The notes under the pieces were generated by a model that saw nothing but the letters and a program-made list of their open reading frames with translations, ran no database searches and was not told the DNA's origin. The position numbers and the translations under genes were made by a program. Shown here in pieces: positions 52,641 through 61,265 of a DNA stretch of 64,000 nt (position 1 is the first letter of the stretch; each line of letters begins with the position of its first letter). The stretch comes from Streptomyces olivaceus (lineage in GTDB: Bacteria; Actinomycetota; Actinomycetes; Streptomycetales; Streptomycetaceae), in NCBI RefSeq assembly GCF_000721235.1, contig NZ_JOFH01000007.1:1-64000 (forward strand), read 5' to 3'.

Positions 52641-53255
52641 ATGCCCACCGGAAAGCGGCCCGCCGGCCCCTTCACCCCGCGCGACTTCCAGCTGGTGCTG
52701 CTGCGCCGCATGGCCGACCACAATCCCGGCCCGGTGGAGGACGCCCGCCGCGAACTGGGCGCCTCGGTCGCGGAGATGCGCGAGGCCAACCGCCGCTGGC
52801 AGGCAATGCTCCACTCGCCCGGGTCCCGTTCGGCCGCCGCCCGGTACCGTTCCGTCCTCGGCGAGCCGGAGTCCGTGGCTCCCCGCCGCGTCGGCGATCT
52901 CCGGTGCGAGGCCCGGCAGTGGGCGCTGCCCCTCTGGTCGGACCTGCGCTTCGAGGTGCTGGTCGCGGACCGGGGCGCGATCTGGAACGAGTGGCTGGTC
53001 CGCGCCCCCGGCGCGCGGGGTCCCGAGCTGCGCACCCTGGACGACCTGACGCCCTGGTCGTGCACGGTCGACGAGGCGGCCCGCGCCTTCGCCCCCGCCC
53101 GCCCCCTCCAGGGCTCGGCGCCCACCCGCTGGGGCCTCGCCCTCACCGCCCCGGACCGGACCGGCGTACGGCACGAGGTGGTCGCGGAGTTCACCTGGGG
53201 GCTGCTCCAGCGGACGGCGGTCGGGGGCCGGGAGCAGGGGCCGCCCGGCGGGTGA
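52641..53255 (+). CDS. Unknown soluble protein
   Basis: 204 residues from ATG 52641. The N-terminal half is helical and charged (FTPRDFQLVLLRRMADHNPG, then AEMREANRRWQAMLHS). The C-terminal half appears beta-rich with several Trp residues (ALPLWSDLRFEVLVADRGAI, HEVVAEFTWGLLQR). There is no membrane segment, signal peptide or catalytic motif that I recognise, and I cannot name a family. Codon use is ordinary for the genome, so the gene is probably real. It is convergent with the matR-like regulator, 21 bp away. Confidence 0.7.
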   Translation: MPTGKRPAGPFTPRDFQLVLLRRMADHNPGPVEDARRELGASVAEMREANRRWQAMLHSPGSRSAAARYRSVLGEPESVAPRRVGDLRCEARQWALPLWSDLRFEVLVADRGAIWNEWLVRAPGARGPELRTLDDLTPWSCTVDEAARAFAPARPLQGSAPTRWGLALTAPDRTGVRHEVVAEFTWGLLQRTAVGGREQGPPGG

Positions 53256-53276
53256 CGCGGGCCGGTGCGGGCCGCG

Positions 53277-53984
53277 TCAGCGTTCGTCCCCCGGGTCCCA
53301 GTCCAGGAGGCGGACCTTGGCGACCGTGCGGACGTGGCGGCGCATGGCGGCGGCGGCCTGCCGGGGCTCGCGGGCGGCGATCGCGTCGAGGATGGCCCGG
53401 TGCTGGGCCAGGGAGCGGTCGGGCCTGCCCGGCTGGCGCAGGGACTCGGTGCGGCTCTCGGCGATCTGGTGGGCGATGGAGCGCATGAACTCCGCGAGCA
53501 GGCTGCTGTGCGCCGCCGCCGTCACCGACGCGTGGAACAGCCGGTCGCCCTCGACGCCGTGCGCGCCCCGCCCGATCTCCTCGGCCATCACGGCGAGCGC
53601 GGCGCGCATCGCGGCCAGGTCGTCCTCCGTGCGTCGCTCGGCGGCGAGTTCGGCGAGCTTCGTCTCCAGCGCCTCGCGGGCCTCCAGCACGTCCGGCAGC
53701 CGCCGCCGGCGCTCGACCATGTCCTCGACCGGTTCCGAGTCGAGGCTGTCCCGGACCAGGTACGTCCCGCCGCCGTGCCGCGCCTCTACCAGGCCCTGGA
53801 CCTCCAGGACCACGATGGCCTGCTTCACGGAGGCCCGGCTGACCCCGAGCCGCTGGGCCAGGTCCCGTTCGGGCGGCAGCCGGTCGCCGGCCCGCAGGCC
53901 GCCCTCGGTGACGTACTGGCGCAGCCGCTCCAGCACCTGTTCGTACAGGCGCTGCCTGGGCATGGGGCGCAGGGCGTCGCTCAC
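53277..53984 (-). CDS. GntR/FadR-family regulator of the malonate genes
   Basis: 235 residues from GTG 53984, with GAAGGGGGA upstream. The winged helix is residues about 10–75 (RLYEQVLERLRQYVTEGGLR, then DRLPPERDLAQRLGVSRASV). The FCD ligand domain follows (EGDRLFHASVTAAAHSSLLA, RSLAQHRAILDAIAAREPRQ) with the His/Asp residues that bind a metal-held acid in FadR-type regulators. It is divergent from the MatC–MatB operon, and three symmetric sites lie in the gap. By position it corresponds to the MatR repressor of other malonate clusters. Confidence 0.9.
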   Translation of the reverse strand: MSDALRPMPRQRLYEQVLERLRQYVTEGGLRAGDRLPPERDLAQRLGVSRASVKQAIVVLEVQGLVEARHGGGTYLVRDSLDSEPVEDMVERRRRLPDVLEAREALETKLAELAAERRTEDDLAAMRAALAVMAEEIGRGAHGVEGDRLFHASVTAAAHSSLLAEFMRSIAHQIAESRTESLRQPGRPDRSLAQHRAILDAIAAREPRQAAAAMRRHVRTVAKVRLLDWDPGDER

Positions 53985-54025
53985 GGATCCCCCTTCCGCA
54001 CGGTTCCCCCCATTCCGCTCGGAGC

Positions 54026-54159
54026 CTAGGGTCTGTCTGACCCTAGCACCGGGCGCCCGGTGGCCGAGTGGCTGAGCCAATTCCTGCGCGACCCCTTGAC
54101 GCCACCGCGGTGCGGGCCCACGCTGACCTGCCAACCGCACCCTTTAAGTGGCTCAGCCA
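54026..54159. promoter_or_regulatory. Three palindromes in the malonate-operon control region
   Basis: CTAGGGTC-TGTCT-GACCCTAG (54026–54046) is a perfect 8-bp-arm repeat. TGGCTGAGCCA (54069–54079) and TGGCTCAGCCA (54149–54159) are two copies of the same palindrome with centres 80 bp apart; the second extends to AGTGGCTCAGCCACT. All lie between the divergent regulator and the permease gene and are likely operators. Confidence 0.75.
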
Positions 54160-54208
54160 CTCAACCAATCGACGCTCCGTCGTCGGGTCAGCACTCGGGA
54201 GCCCCCGC

Positions 54209-55624
54209 ATGTCCCCCGAACTCATCTCGATCCTCGTCCTCGTGGTGGTGTTCGTCATCGCCACCACCCGCTCCGTCAACATGGGCGCCCTCGCCTTCGC
54301 CGCCGCCTTCGGGGTGGGCACGCTCGTCGCGGACCTCGACGCGGACGGCATCTTCGCCGGGTTCCCCGGCGACCTGTTCGTCGTCCTCGTCGGCGTCACG
54401 TACCTGTTCGCGATCGCCCGCGCCAACGGCACCACCGACTGGCTGGTGCACGCGTCCGTCCGGCTGGTGAGAGGCCGGGTCGCCCTGATCCCGTGGGTGA
54501 TGTTCGCGCTCACCGGCGCGCTCACGGCGATCGGCGCGGTCAGCCCGGCCGCGGTGGCCATCGTGGCGCCGATCGCGCTGAGCTTCGCCACCCGGTACGG
54601 GATCAGCCCGCTGCTGATGGGCACGATGGTGGTGCACGGCGCGCAGGCCGGCGGGTTCTCGCCGATCAGCATCTACGGCTCGATCGTCAACGGGATCGTG
54701 GAGCGGGAGAAGCTCCCCGGCAGCGAGGTCGGCCTCTTCTTCGCCTCGCTGGTCGCCAACCTCCTCATCGCGGCCGTGCTGTTCGCGGTGCTCGGCGGGC
54801 GGAAGCTGTGGGCGCAGGGGGCCGTGCCGGACGGGGGCGACGCGGACGGTACCGGTGACGGCGGTGGCAGCAGCGGTAGTGGCGATGCGAAGAGCACGGG
54901 CGAGACCACCGGCACCGGCACTGGCACCGGCACCGGAGGCGTCACCGGCACCGCCTCCTCCCCCGGCCCCACCGCCGTGGCCGTCCGTCCCGAGCCGGGC
55001 GCCGGCGGGGGCCTCGGCGGCACCGTCCTCAACCCCGCTCGGATCGCCACCCTGGTCGCCCTGGTCGCCCTCGTCGTGGCCGTCCTCGGCTTCGACCTGG
55101 ACGCCGGTCTGACCGCCGTCACCCTGGCCGTCGTGCTCAGCGCCGCCTGGCCCGACGACAGCCGCCGCGCGGTCGGCGAGATCGCCTGGTCGACGGTGCT
55201 GCTGATCTGCGGTGTCCTCACCTACGTCGGCGTACTGGAGGAGATGGGCACCATCACCTGGGCCGGTGAGGGCGTCGGCGGCATCGGCGTCCCGCTGCTG
55301 GCCGCCGTACTGCTCTGCTACATCGGCGCGATCGTGTCGGCCTTCGCCTCCTCCGTGGGCATCATGGGGGCGTTGATCCCGCTGGCGGTGCCGTTCCTCG
55401 CGCAGGGCGAGATCGGGGCGGTCGGCATGGTGGCGGCGCTGGCGGTGTCGGCGACGGTGGTGGACGTCAGCCCGTTCTCCACCAACGGCGCACTGGTGCT
55501 GGCGGCGGCGCCGGACGTGGACCGGGACCGCTTCTTCCGGCAGCTGATGGTGTACGGAGGGATCGTGGTGGCCGTCGTGCCGGCGCTGGTCTGGCTCGTC
55601 CTGGTCGTGCCGGGCTTCGGGTAG
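54209..55624 (+). CDS. matC: MatC-like malonate/dicarboxylate permease
   Basis: 471 residues from ATG 54209 (GGAG seven bases upstream). About 11–12 membrane helices in two halves are separated by a cytoplasmic loop of about 65 residues. That loop is almost pure Gly/Ser/Thr/Asp (repeated TGTG) and is probably a disordered linker. Both halves carry the re-entrant signatures typical of the ArsB/NhaD-CitM-type superfamily (GGFSPISIYGSIVNGIV; VSPFSTNGALVLAAAP). The gene sits between the GntR regulator and malonyl-CoA synthetase, the order found in malonate-utilising bacteria, so malonate uptake is the likely role. The symbol is by analogy. Confidence 0.85.
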   Translation: MSPELISILVLVVVFVIATTRSVNMGALAFAAAFGVGTLVADLDADGIFAGFPGDLFVVLVGVTYLFAIARANGTTDWLVHASVRLVRGRVALIPWVMFALTGALTAIGAVSPAAVAIVAPIALSFATRYGISPLLMGTMVVHGAQAGGFSPISIYGSIVNGIVEREKLPGSEVGLFFASLVANLLIAAVLFAVLGGRKLWAQGAVPDGGDADGTGDGGGSSGSGDAKSTGETTGTGTGTGTGGVTGTASSPGPTAVAVRPEPGAGGGLGGTVLNPARIATLVALVALVVAVLGFDLDAGLTAVTLAVVLSAAWPDDSRRAVGEIAWSTVLLICGVLTYVGVLEEMGTITWAGEGVGGIGVPLLAAVLLCYIGAIVSAFASSVGIMGALIPLAVPFLAQGEIGAVGMVAALAVSATVVDVSPFSTNGALVLAAAPDVDRDRFFRQLMVYGGIVVAVVPALVWLVLVVPGFG

Positions 55625-55710
55625 GCCGGCCCGGTGCGCCGGGCAACCGGTGCTCGCCGGCGACGGTCCGGCCCACCGTGAACAGTGGCAACAGCTAAGG
55701 AGTACGACGC

Positions 55711-57168
55711 GTGTCCTCTCTCTTCCCGGCCCTCTCCCCGGCCCCGTCCGGCGCGCGGGCCGACCGGCCCGCGCTGCGGTTCGGCGAGCGCTCACTGACG
55801 TACGCGGAACTCGCCGCCGCGGCGGGTGCCTCGGCCGGCCGGATCGGGTCCGCCGGCCGGGTCGCCGTCTGGGCGACCCCGGCGATGGAGACCGCGGTCG
55901 CCGTGGTGGCGGCGCTGCTGGCCGGCGTCTCCGCCGTGCCGCTCAACCCGAAGTCCGGCGACAAGGAACTCGCGCACATCCTCTCCGACAGCGGGCCGTC
56001 GCTCGTCCTGGCACCCCCGGGCGCCGAACTCCCGCCCGCCCTGGGCGCCCTGGAGCGCGTGGACGTCGACGTGGACGCCCGCGGCCCCGTCCCCGAGGAG
56101 CGCGCCGACGACGGCGACCCGGCGCTCGTCGTCTACACCTCCGGCACCACCGGCCCGCCCAAGGGCGCCGTCATCCCCCGGCGCGCCCTCTCCTCGACGC
56201 TGGACGCGCTCGCCGACGCCTGGCAGTGGACCGGCGAGGACGTGCTGGTGCAGGGGCTGCCGCTGTTCCACGTGCACGGACTGGTGCTCGGCATCCTCGG
56301 CCCGCTGCGCCGGGGCGGGTCCGTGCGGCACCTGGGCAGGTTCTCCACCGAGGGCGCGGCGCGGGAGCTGAACGGCGGCGCGACCATGCTGTTCGGGGTG
56401 CCGACGATGTACCACCGGATCGCCGAGACGCTGCCCGGCGACCCGGAGCTGACGAAGGCCCTCGCCGGGGCCCGGCTGCTGGTGTCGGGCTCGGCGGCGC
56501 TGCCCGTGCACGACCACGAGCGGATCGCCGCCGCGACCGGCCGCCGGGTCGTCGAGCGGTACGGCATGACCGAGACGCTCATGAACACCAGCGTCCGGGC
56601 GGACGGCGAGCCGCGCGCCGGGGCGGTGGGCGTGCCGCTGCCGGGCGTGGAGCTGCGGCTCGTGGAGGAGGACGGCACGCCGATCGCGGCGCTCGACGGC
56701 GAGAGCGTCGGCGAGATCCAGGTGCGCGGCCCGAACCTCTTCACGGAGTACCTCAACCGCCCCGACGCCACCGCCGCCGCCTTCACCGAGGACGGCTTCT
56801 TCCGCACCGGCGACATGGCGGTGCGCGACCCCGACGGCTACGTCCGCATCGTCGGCCGCAAGGCCACCGACCTGATCAAGAGCGGCGGGTACAAGATCGG
56901 TGCCGGCGAGATCGAGAACGCGCTCCTCGAACACCCGGCGGTGCGGGAGGCGGCGGTCACCGGGGAGCCCGACCCGGACCTCGGCGAGCGGATCGTGGCG
57001 TGGATCGTGCCGGCCGACCCCGCGGCGCCGCCCGCCCTGGAGACGCTGGCCGACCACGTCGCCGGCCGGCTGGCGCCGCACAAGCGGCCTCGCGTGGTCC
57101 GGTACGTCGAGGCGCTGCCCCGCAACGACATGGGGAAGATCATGAAGCGGGCGCTGACCCATGGGTGA
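55711..57168 (+). CDS. matB: Malonyl-CoA synthetase (MatB)
   Basis: 485 residues from GTG 55711 with AAGGAG upstream. It is an adenylate-forming enzyme that makes malonyl-CoA from malonate, CoA and ATP. The P-loop VVYTSGTTGPPKGAV, the adenine-binding VERYGMTETLMNT, the hinge RTGDMAVRDPDGYVRIVGR and the C-terminal catalytic Lys in RNDMGKIMKRAL are present. The sequence is very close to what I recall of S. coelicolor MatB (SCO2444), which accepts malonate and methylmalonate. It would feed malonyl-CoA directly to fatty-acid and polyketide synthesis. Confidence 0.96.
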   Translation: MSSLFPALSPAPSGARADRPALRFGERSLTYAELAAAAGASAGRIGSAGRVAVWATPAMETAVAVVAALLAGVSAVPLNPKSGDKELAHILSDSGPSLVLAPPGAELPPALGALERVDVDVDARGPVPEERADDGDPALVVYTSGTTGPPKGAVIPRRALSSTLDALADAWQWTGEDVLVQGLPLFHVHGLVLGILGPLRRGGSVRHLGRFSTEGAARELNGGATMLFGVPTMYHRIAETLPGDPELTKALAGARLLVSGSAALPVHDHERIAAATGRRVVERYGMTETLMNTSVRADGEPRAGAVGVPLPGVELRLVEEDGTPIAALDGESVGEIQVRGPNLFTEYLNRPDATAAAFTEDGFFRTGDMAVRDPDGYVRIVGRKATDLIKSGGYKIGAGEIENALLEHPAVREAAVTGEPDPDLGERIVAWIVPADPAAPPALETLADHVAGRLAPHKRPRVVRYVEALPRNDMGKIMKRALTHG

Positions 57169-58531
57169 ACGCCGGTCCGCGCGGGAGTTCCTGGCCCTCG
57201 TCACCGACGACTTCACCGAACTGCCCGCCCCCCGGGGCGAGCAGGAACCCGACGGCCCCCTCGGGTGGCCCGGTTACGGCGCCGCCCGCGCCCGGGCCGC
57301 CGACCGTACCGGCGAGGAGGAGTCCGTCGTCTGCGGCACCGGGCACGTCGGGGGCGTCCGGGCGGTGCTGCTGGCCTTCGAGTTCGGCTTCCTGGGCGGT
57401 TCGCTGGGCCGCCGCACCGGCGACCGGCTGGAGGCGGCGTACGCGTACGCCCGTGCGCACCGGCTGCCGGTGGTGCCGCTGGTCGCCACCGGCGGCAGCC
57501 GGATGCAGGAGGGGATGCTCGCGCTGACCCAGCTCCAGCGGGTGGCGCGGCAGTCGGTGCTCACCCGGCGGGCCGGGCTGCCGCAGGTCGCGGTGGTGCG
57601 GGACCCCGCCACGGGCGGCGGCTGGGCAACCCTGGGCGCGGGTGCCGACGTGGTCCTCGCGCTGCCCGGCGCCCAGGTCGGCTTCGCCGGGTCGCGGGTG
57701 CGGCCGCCGGACGCCGACCCGGCGGCGTACACGGCCGAGGCGCAGGTGGCGGCGGGCAGCGCGGACGCCGTGGTGCCCGAGGAGGGGCTGCGCTCCACGC
57801 TGGGCCGGTGGCTGCGGCTGCTGACGGCGCCGTCCGGCGACCCGGCGCCGGTGCCCGCCCCGCTGGGCGCGCGGGACCTGCCGGCCGACGGCTGGGACGC
57901 GGTACGGCGGGCCCGTGCCGCCGGGCGTCCGCGCGCCGGGGCCTACCTGGACGCCTACTTCGGCGAACGCGTCGCCCTGTCCGGCGACCGCTGCGGGGGC
58001 GCCGACCCCGAGGGCATGCTGTGCGGCTTCGGCACGCACGCGGGGCGGACGGTGGCGTACGCGGCCCAGACGGGTACGGCGACCCGGCCCGCCGGGTACC
58101 GCACCGCCACCCGGCTGATCCACCTCGCGGACCGGCTCGGCATTCCGGTGCTGACCCTGGTGGACACGCCGGGCGCGGCCGGCGACGCGGCGGCGGAAGG
58201 GCAGGCGGTGGGCCCGGCGATCGCCGATCTGTTCGGCGCCGTGGCGTCGGTGCGCACGCCGGTCAGCACGCTGGTGATCGGCGAGGGCGGCTCGGGCGGG
58301 GCGCTGGCGCTGGCCGCGCCGGGCGCCACCTGGGCCACCCCGGACAGCTACTTCTCCGTCATCGCGCCGGAGCTGGCGGCGGCGATCCTGAAACGTCCGC
58401 CGGCGCAGGTGCGGCTGACGGCGGACCAACTCCGACTGCGACCGCAGGACTTGGCCGAGCTTGACGTGATCCGAACAGACGAGCAGGTGTTCCCTGGAAC
58501 AGGTGATCGTCGCTCAGAAGGACGTATGTGA
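57161..58531 (+). CDS. Fused AccD/AccA-like carboxyltransferase of the malonate operon
   Basis: 456 residues from ATG 57161, overlapping matB by eight nt. The N-terminal half resembles the biotin-carboxyltransferase beta subunit (LAFEFGFLGGSLGRRTGDRL, ATGGSRMQEG). The C-terminal half resembles the alpha subunit (LTLVDTPGAAGDAAAEGQAV, VIGEGGSGGALALAAPG). No zinc ribbon is visible, and no biotin carrier or carboxylase gene is nearby. It might act in malonate decarboxylation, as a carboxyltransferase working with distant partner subunits, or as a malonyl-CoA-specific enzyme. Its role with MatB is inferred from the overlap. Confidence 0.85.
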   Translation: MGERRSAREFLALVTDDFTELPAPRGEQEPDGPLGWPGYGAARARAADRTGEEESVVCGTGHVGGVRAVLLAFEFGFLGGSLGRRTGDRLEAAYAYARAHRLPVVPLVATGGSRMQEGMLALTQLQRVARQSVLTRRAGLPQVAVVRDPATGGGWATLGAGADVVLALPGAQVGFAGSRVRPPDADPAAYTAEAQVAAGSADAVVPEEGLRSTLGRWLRLLTAPSGDPAPVPAPLGARDLPADGWDAVRRARAAGRPRAGAYLDAYFGERVALSGDRCGGADPEGMLCGFGTHAGRTVAYAAQTGTATRPAGYRTATRLIHLADRLGIPVLTLVDTPGAAGDAAAEGQAVGPAIADLFGAVASVRTPVSTLVIGEGGSGGALALAAPGATWATPDSYFSVIAPELAAAILKRPPAQVRLTADQLRLRPQDLAELDVIRTDEQVFPGTGDRRSEGRM

Positions 58532-58680
58532 CTGCGGGGACCAACGATACTTACGGTGTGCGAGCGACGGGCTGCAGACCGTAGTCGACGCACATGTCCC
58601 CAGCGGTCCCCGCGGATCACCCGGGTCCCCCCGGAACCTCGCGGGGCTCGCACCAGCACAGCACTAGGAGCATCACGATC
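58532..58680 (+). promoter_or_regulatory. Leader of the 19-residue peptide gene
   Basis: No other gene is supported here. An ATACTTACGG stretch near 58543 could provide a -10 box. The ribosome site AGGAG (58666–58670) lies ten bases before the peptide ATG. Confidence 0.4.
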
Positions 58681-58740
58681 ATGAACCTTCTCACCGACAT
58701 CCTCGCCGGCCTCGTCCACTTCGTCGGCTGGCTGGTCTGA
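58681..58740 (+). CDS. 19-residue hydrophobic peptide
   Basis: ATG 58681 to TGA 58740 encodes MNLLTDILAGLVHFVGWLV. AGGAG ten bases upstream and a strong terminator 14 bp downstream frame it as an independent small transcription unit, too short for ordinary gene finders. The peptide is uncharged apart from one Asp and one His, and can form one membrane-length or amphipathic helix. Similar short peptides include type I toxins, membrane regulators and phenol-soluble-modulin-like peptides. Nothing in the sequence decides between them. There is no obvious antisense RNA promoter. Confidence 0.65.
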   Translation: MNLLTDILAGLVHFVGWLV

Positions 58741-58754
58741 CGGTCAGAGAATCC

Positions 58755-58793
58755 GACGGCGCCGCCTCCCCGTCCCAGGGGGGCGGCGCCGTC
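58755..58793 (+). terminator. Terminator after the peptide gene
   Basis: GACGGCGCCGCCTCCC pairs with GGGGGGCGGCGCCGTC, 16 bp with a single T–G wobble, around the loop CGTCCCA. It starts 14 bases after the stop codon. Confidence 0.88.
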
Positions 58794-58927
58794 CGCGTGT
58801 CGTGTCCGCGCACGCGCCACGTCCGCCCCCGGCCCGATCTTCTGCCCCCGACCTGGGGACACGGCCAAGTACCGTCCGTCACAATGGTGCTGCGCACGGA
58901 CACGTACGGCATACGGGGAGCGGCGGC

Positions 58928-59443
58928 ATGGACGGGTTGGTCGAGTTCAGAACCGGGGACGGCGTGCGGGTGGTCGTCGAGGGAGTCGAGGACGAGGAAG
59001 GCGCGCGGCTGGTCTCGCGCGGGGACGGGCCCGCCCGGGCGGCCCGCACCTTCGAGGACTCCCTGGACGGCGTGCGGGCGGCGGCCGCGTCCGCGTTACG
59101 GGTCTTCCGGGACGGCTCGCTCCGACCCGACGCCGTGGAGCTGGAGTTCGGGGTCAAGCTGAGCGCGGAGGCCGGCGCGGTCATCGCGAAGGGCTCGGCG
59201 GAGGGCCACCTGGTCGTGAAGCTGAGCTGGTCGCCCGAACCGGCCCCGGCACCGGCCCCGGCACCATCCACGTCCTCGGCCACAGCCCCGGCTACGGCTC
59301 CGCCCGCGCCGCCGTCCCCGGCTCCGCCGCCGTCCTCGCCCACTTCCTCGTCCCCGGACTCGTGCCCGTCTCCGTCCCCGTCTCCGTCTCCGTCCCCGGC
59401 GGCCGCACCGGCCGGTGGCCCGGACGCCGCCACGCGGTCATGA
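58928..59443 (+). CDS. Trypco1 (CU044_2847-type) domain protein
   Basis: 171 residues from ATG 58928 with GGGGAG upstream. The domain starts MDGLVEFRTGDGVRVVVEGV and contains TFEDSLDGVRAAAASALRVF, then VELEFGVKLSAEAGAVIAKG and HLVVKLSW. This is the trypsin-co-occurring domain 1 pattern known from bacterial conflict systems. A Pro/Ser/Ala-rich tail of about 60 residues follows. Codon 57 (59096–59098) is TTA, the leucine codon read by the developmental bldA tRNA, and the only in-frame TTA I found in the window. Its stop overlaps the protease start (ATGA). Confidence 0.85.
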   Translation: MDGLVEFRTGDGVRVVVEGVEDEEGARLVSRGDGPARAARTFEDSLDGVRAAAASALRVFRDGSLRPDAVELEFGVKLSAEAGAVIAKGSAEGHLVVKLSWSPEPAPAPAPAPSTSSATAPATAPPAPPSPAPPPSSPTSSSPDSCPSPSPSPSPSPAAAPAGGPDAATRS

Positions 59444-61227
59444 GCGGCGCCGCGTGGCACGCCCGCGTCGCGTGCGGCCCGGAGGTCGGCGCCGGGTTCC
59501 TGGTCTCCGGCCGCCGGCTGCTCACCTGCGCCCACGTCGTCAAGTGGGCCGACCGCGCACCGGTCACCGTGTCCTTCCCGGGCCGCCGGGAGCTGGGCGC
59601 GCTGTCCGCCGCGGTCGCCGTGCACGGCGGCTGGCAGGGCGGCGCCGCCGACCCGGGCGACCTGGCCGTACTGGAACTGGAGCGCGAAGTCCCGCTCACC
59701 CCGGCCTCCTTCGCCCCGCCCGGCGCCGAACGGGGCGCGCCCGCACCGGACCTGATCGCCTACGGCTTCCCGAAGGGGTACGACGAGGGCATGCTCGCCT
59801 CGTACCGCGCCCAGCCGGGACCGCTCATCTCGGACGAGTGGGTGCAACTGGAGGCGGTCACCGCCCACGGGCAGCCGCTGGCGGCCGGGTTCAGCGGCGC
59901 GGCCCTCGCGCTGGCCGACGGCACGGTCGTCGGGATGGTCTCCGCGGTGGCAGGGGCCAGGGACGTGCGCGTGGGCCGGATGCTGCCCGTCGAGGTCATG
60001 GCGCGCTACTGGCCGGAGCTGGGCGAGCTGGTGCCCACCCCGGGCCACCGGGCCGACGTGCGCCGGCGGCTGTACGCGCTGGTGCGCGAGGCCGAGGAGA
60101 CCGGCCTGAGCTGCGATCCGAAACGGCTGTACGCCTCGGCCACGGACGGCTTCGACCCGCCGCCCCCGGACGGCGGCTTCGCCGGCCTGCGGGAGGCCGC
60201 CGCCTACGTGCAGTGGGAGGTGCCCGAACCGGGCGTCGTGGCCCGGTTCGCCGACCGGCTCGAAGAGCTGCTGCACGCCCCGCCGCCGCGCCCCGCGGCC
60301 TGGTCGCCCATCGTCGTGGAGATCGACCGCAGCGGGGCGGGCGCCGACCAGGTCACCGTCGAGGTGTCCGCCTACCGGGACGGACAGCGCCACCCGGTGG
60401 ACGCGCGCCGGCTGGCCCGCGGCGCCGTGCGGGCCTTCGTGCAGGAGCGCATCGACGAGGCGTTCACCCGGCTCGATCCCGGCGCCGACGAACTGCTCAC
60501 CTTCGTGCTGCCTCGCGAGTGGCTGAACGAGCCGGTGGCGCACTGGGAGTGCGGCGAGGACGACTCCACACCGCTCGGCTGCGCCTACCCGCTGGTCGTC
60601 ACCGACCGCCACCGCCACCGCAGCGGGCGGCTGCGCCACCAGTTGCGCAAGAAGTGGCGCAGGCTCGGGGCCAGTGGGGGCGGCACGCTGCAGCGCGTCG
60701 ACTGCGGCACCGGGGAGCGGCCGGCCGGGCTGCGCAAGCGGCTGCGGGAGGACGCGGAACTCGCCGGCTTCGCCACGGCGCCCACGGTCGCGCGGGAACA
60801 CTTCGAGGTCGGGCTCACCGTCCCCGTACCCGTCCTGATGTGGCCGCGCCGGGGCTGCCCCGGCGACCCGCACGAGGGCCCCTGCCCCGGCTCGGCGTTC
60901 CTCGACGAGCTGGCCGTGTCCGTGGCGGACGTACCTCCGTCCGAACTGCCCCGCCATGTCATGGAGTTGCGCGAGACGGCGGACGCGGCCGACGAGCCGG
61001 ACGCACACTGGGCACGGGACCTCCAGCTGCTGTGGGACGACCCGCGCTGCTTCGCCGACCCCACCGCCGCGCTCCACTCCCCCGTCTCGCCCGTCCCACC
61101 CGCGTCGCCGTTCCCACCCACCTCGCCTGCGCCGTCCGCGTCCCCCACGTCGCCCGTCCCACCCGGCTCCCCCATCTCACCCGTCCCACCCGGCTCCCCC
61201 ATCTCACCCGTCTCGCCCGTCCGCTGA
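59440..61227 (+). CDS. Trypsin-like protease with VMAP-C domain
   Basis: 595 residues from ATG 59440. Residues 1–~185 form a chymotrypsin-fold protease with His32 (LLTCAHVVKW), Asp74 (GDLAVLELE) and Ser152 (AAGFSGAAL), all in place, and no signal peptide, so it acts in the cytoplasm. A helical linker (RLYALVREAEETGLSCDPKR) is followed by the VMAP C-terminal domain (SPIVVEIDRSGAGADQVTVE, LLTFVLPREWLNEPVAHWEC, PVPVLMWPRRGCPGDPHEGP). The C-terminus is a Pro/Ser repeat tail. In vWA–MoxR–VMAP systems this protein links the ATPase and vWA module to an effector, here the protease itself. Confidence 0.9.
   Translation: MSGAAWHARVACGPEVGAGFLVSGRRLLTCAHVVKWADRAPVTVSFPGRRELGALSAAVAVHGGWQGGAADPGDLAVLELEREVPLTPASFAPPGAERGAPAPDLIAYGFPKGYDEGMLASYRAQPGPLISDEWVQLEAVTAHGQPLAAGFSGAALALADGTVVGMVSAVAGARDVRVGRMLPVEVMARYWPELGELVPTPGHRADVRRRLYALVREAEETGLSCDPKRLYASATDGFDPPPPDGGFAGLREAAAYVQWEVPEPGVVARFADRLEELLHAPPPRPAAWSPIVVEIDRSGAGADQVTVEVSAYRDGQRHPVDARRLARGAVRAFVQERIDEAFTRLDPGADELLTFVLPREWLNEPVAHWECGEDDSTPLGCAYPLVVTDRHRHRSGRLRHQLRKKWRRLGASGGGTLQRVDCGTGERPAGLRKRLREDAELAGFATAPTVAREHFEVGLTVPVPVLMWPRRGCPGDPHEGPCPGSAFLDELAVSVADVPPSELPRHVMELRETADAADEPDAHWARDLQLLWDDPRCFADPTAALHSPVSPVPPASPFPPTSPAPSASPTSPVPPGSPISPVPPGSPISPVSPVR
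61153..61206 (+). repeat. In-frame 27-bp duplication in the protease tail
   Basis: Two identical 27-base units (61153–61179 and 61180–61206), each encoding PVPPGSPIS, lie within a longer Pro/Ser stretch just before the stop codon. Confidence 0.92.
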
Positions 61228-61265
61228 AGCACCCGCCACCGCGCTCGTCCCGGAGAGAAGAACCC

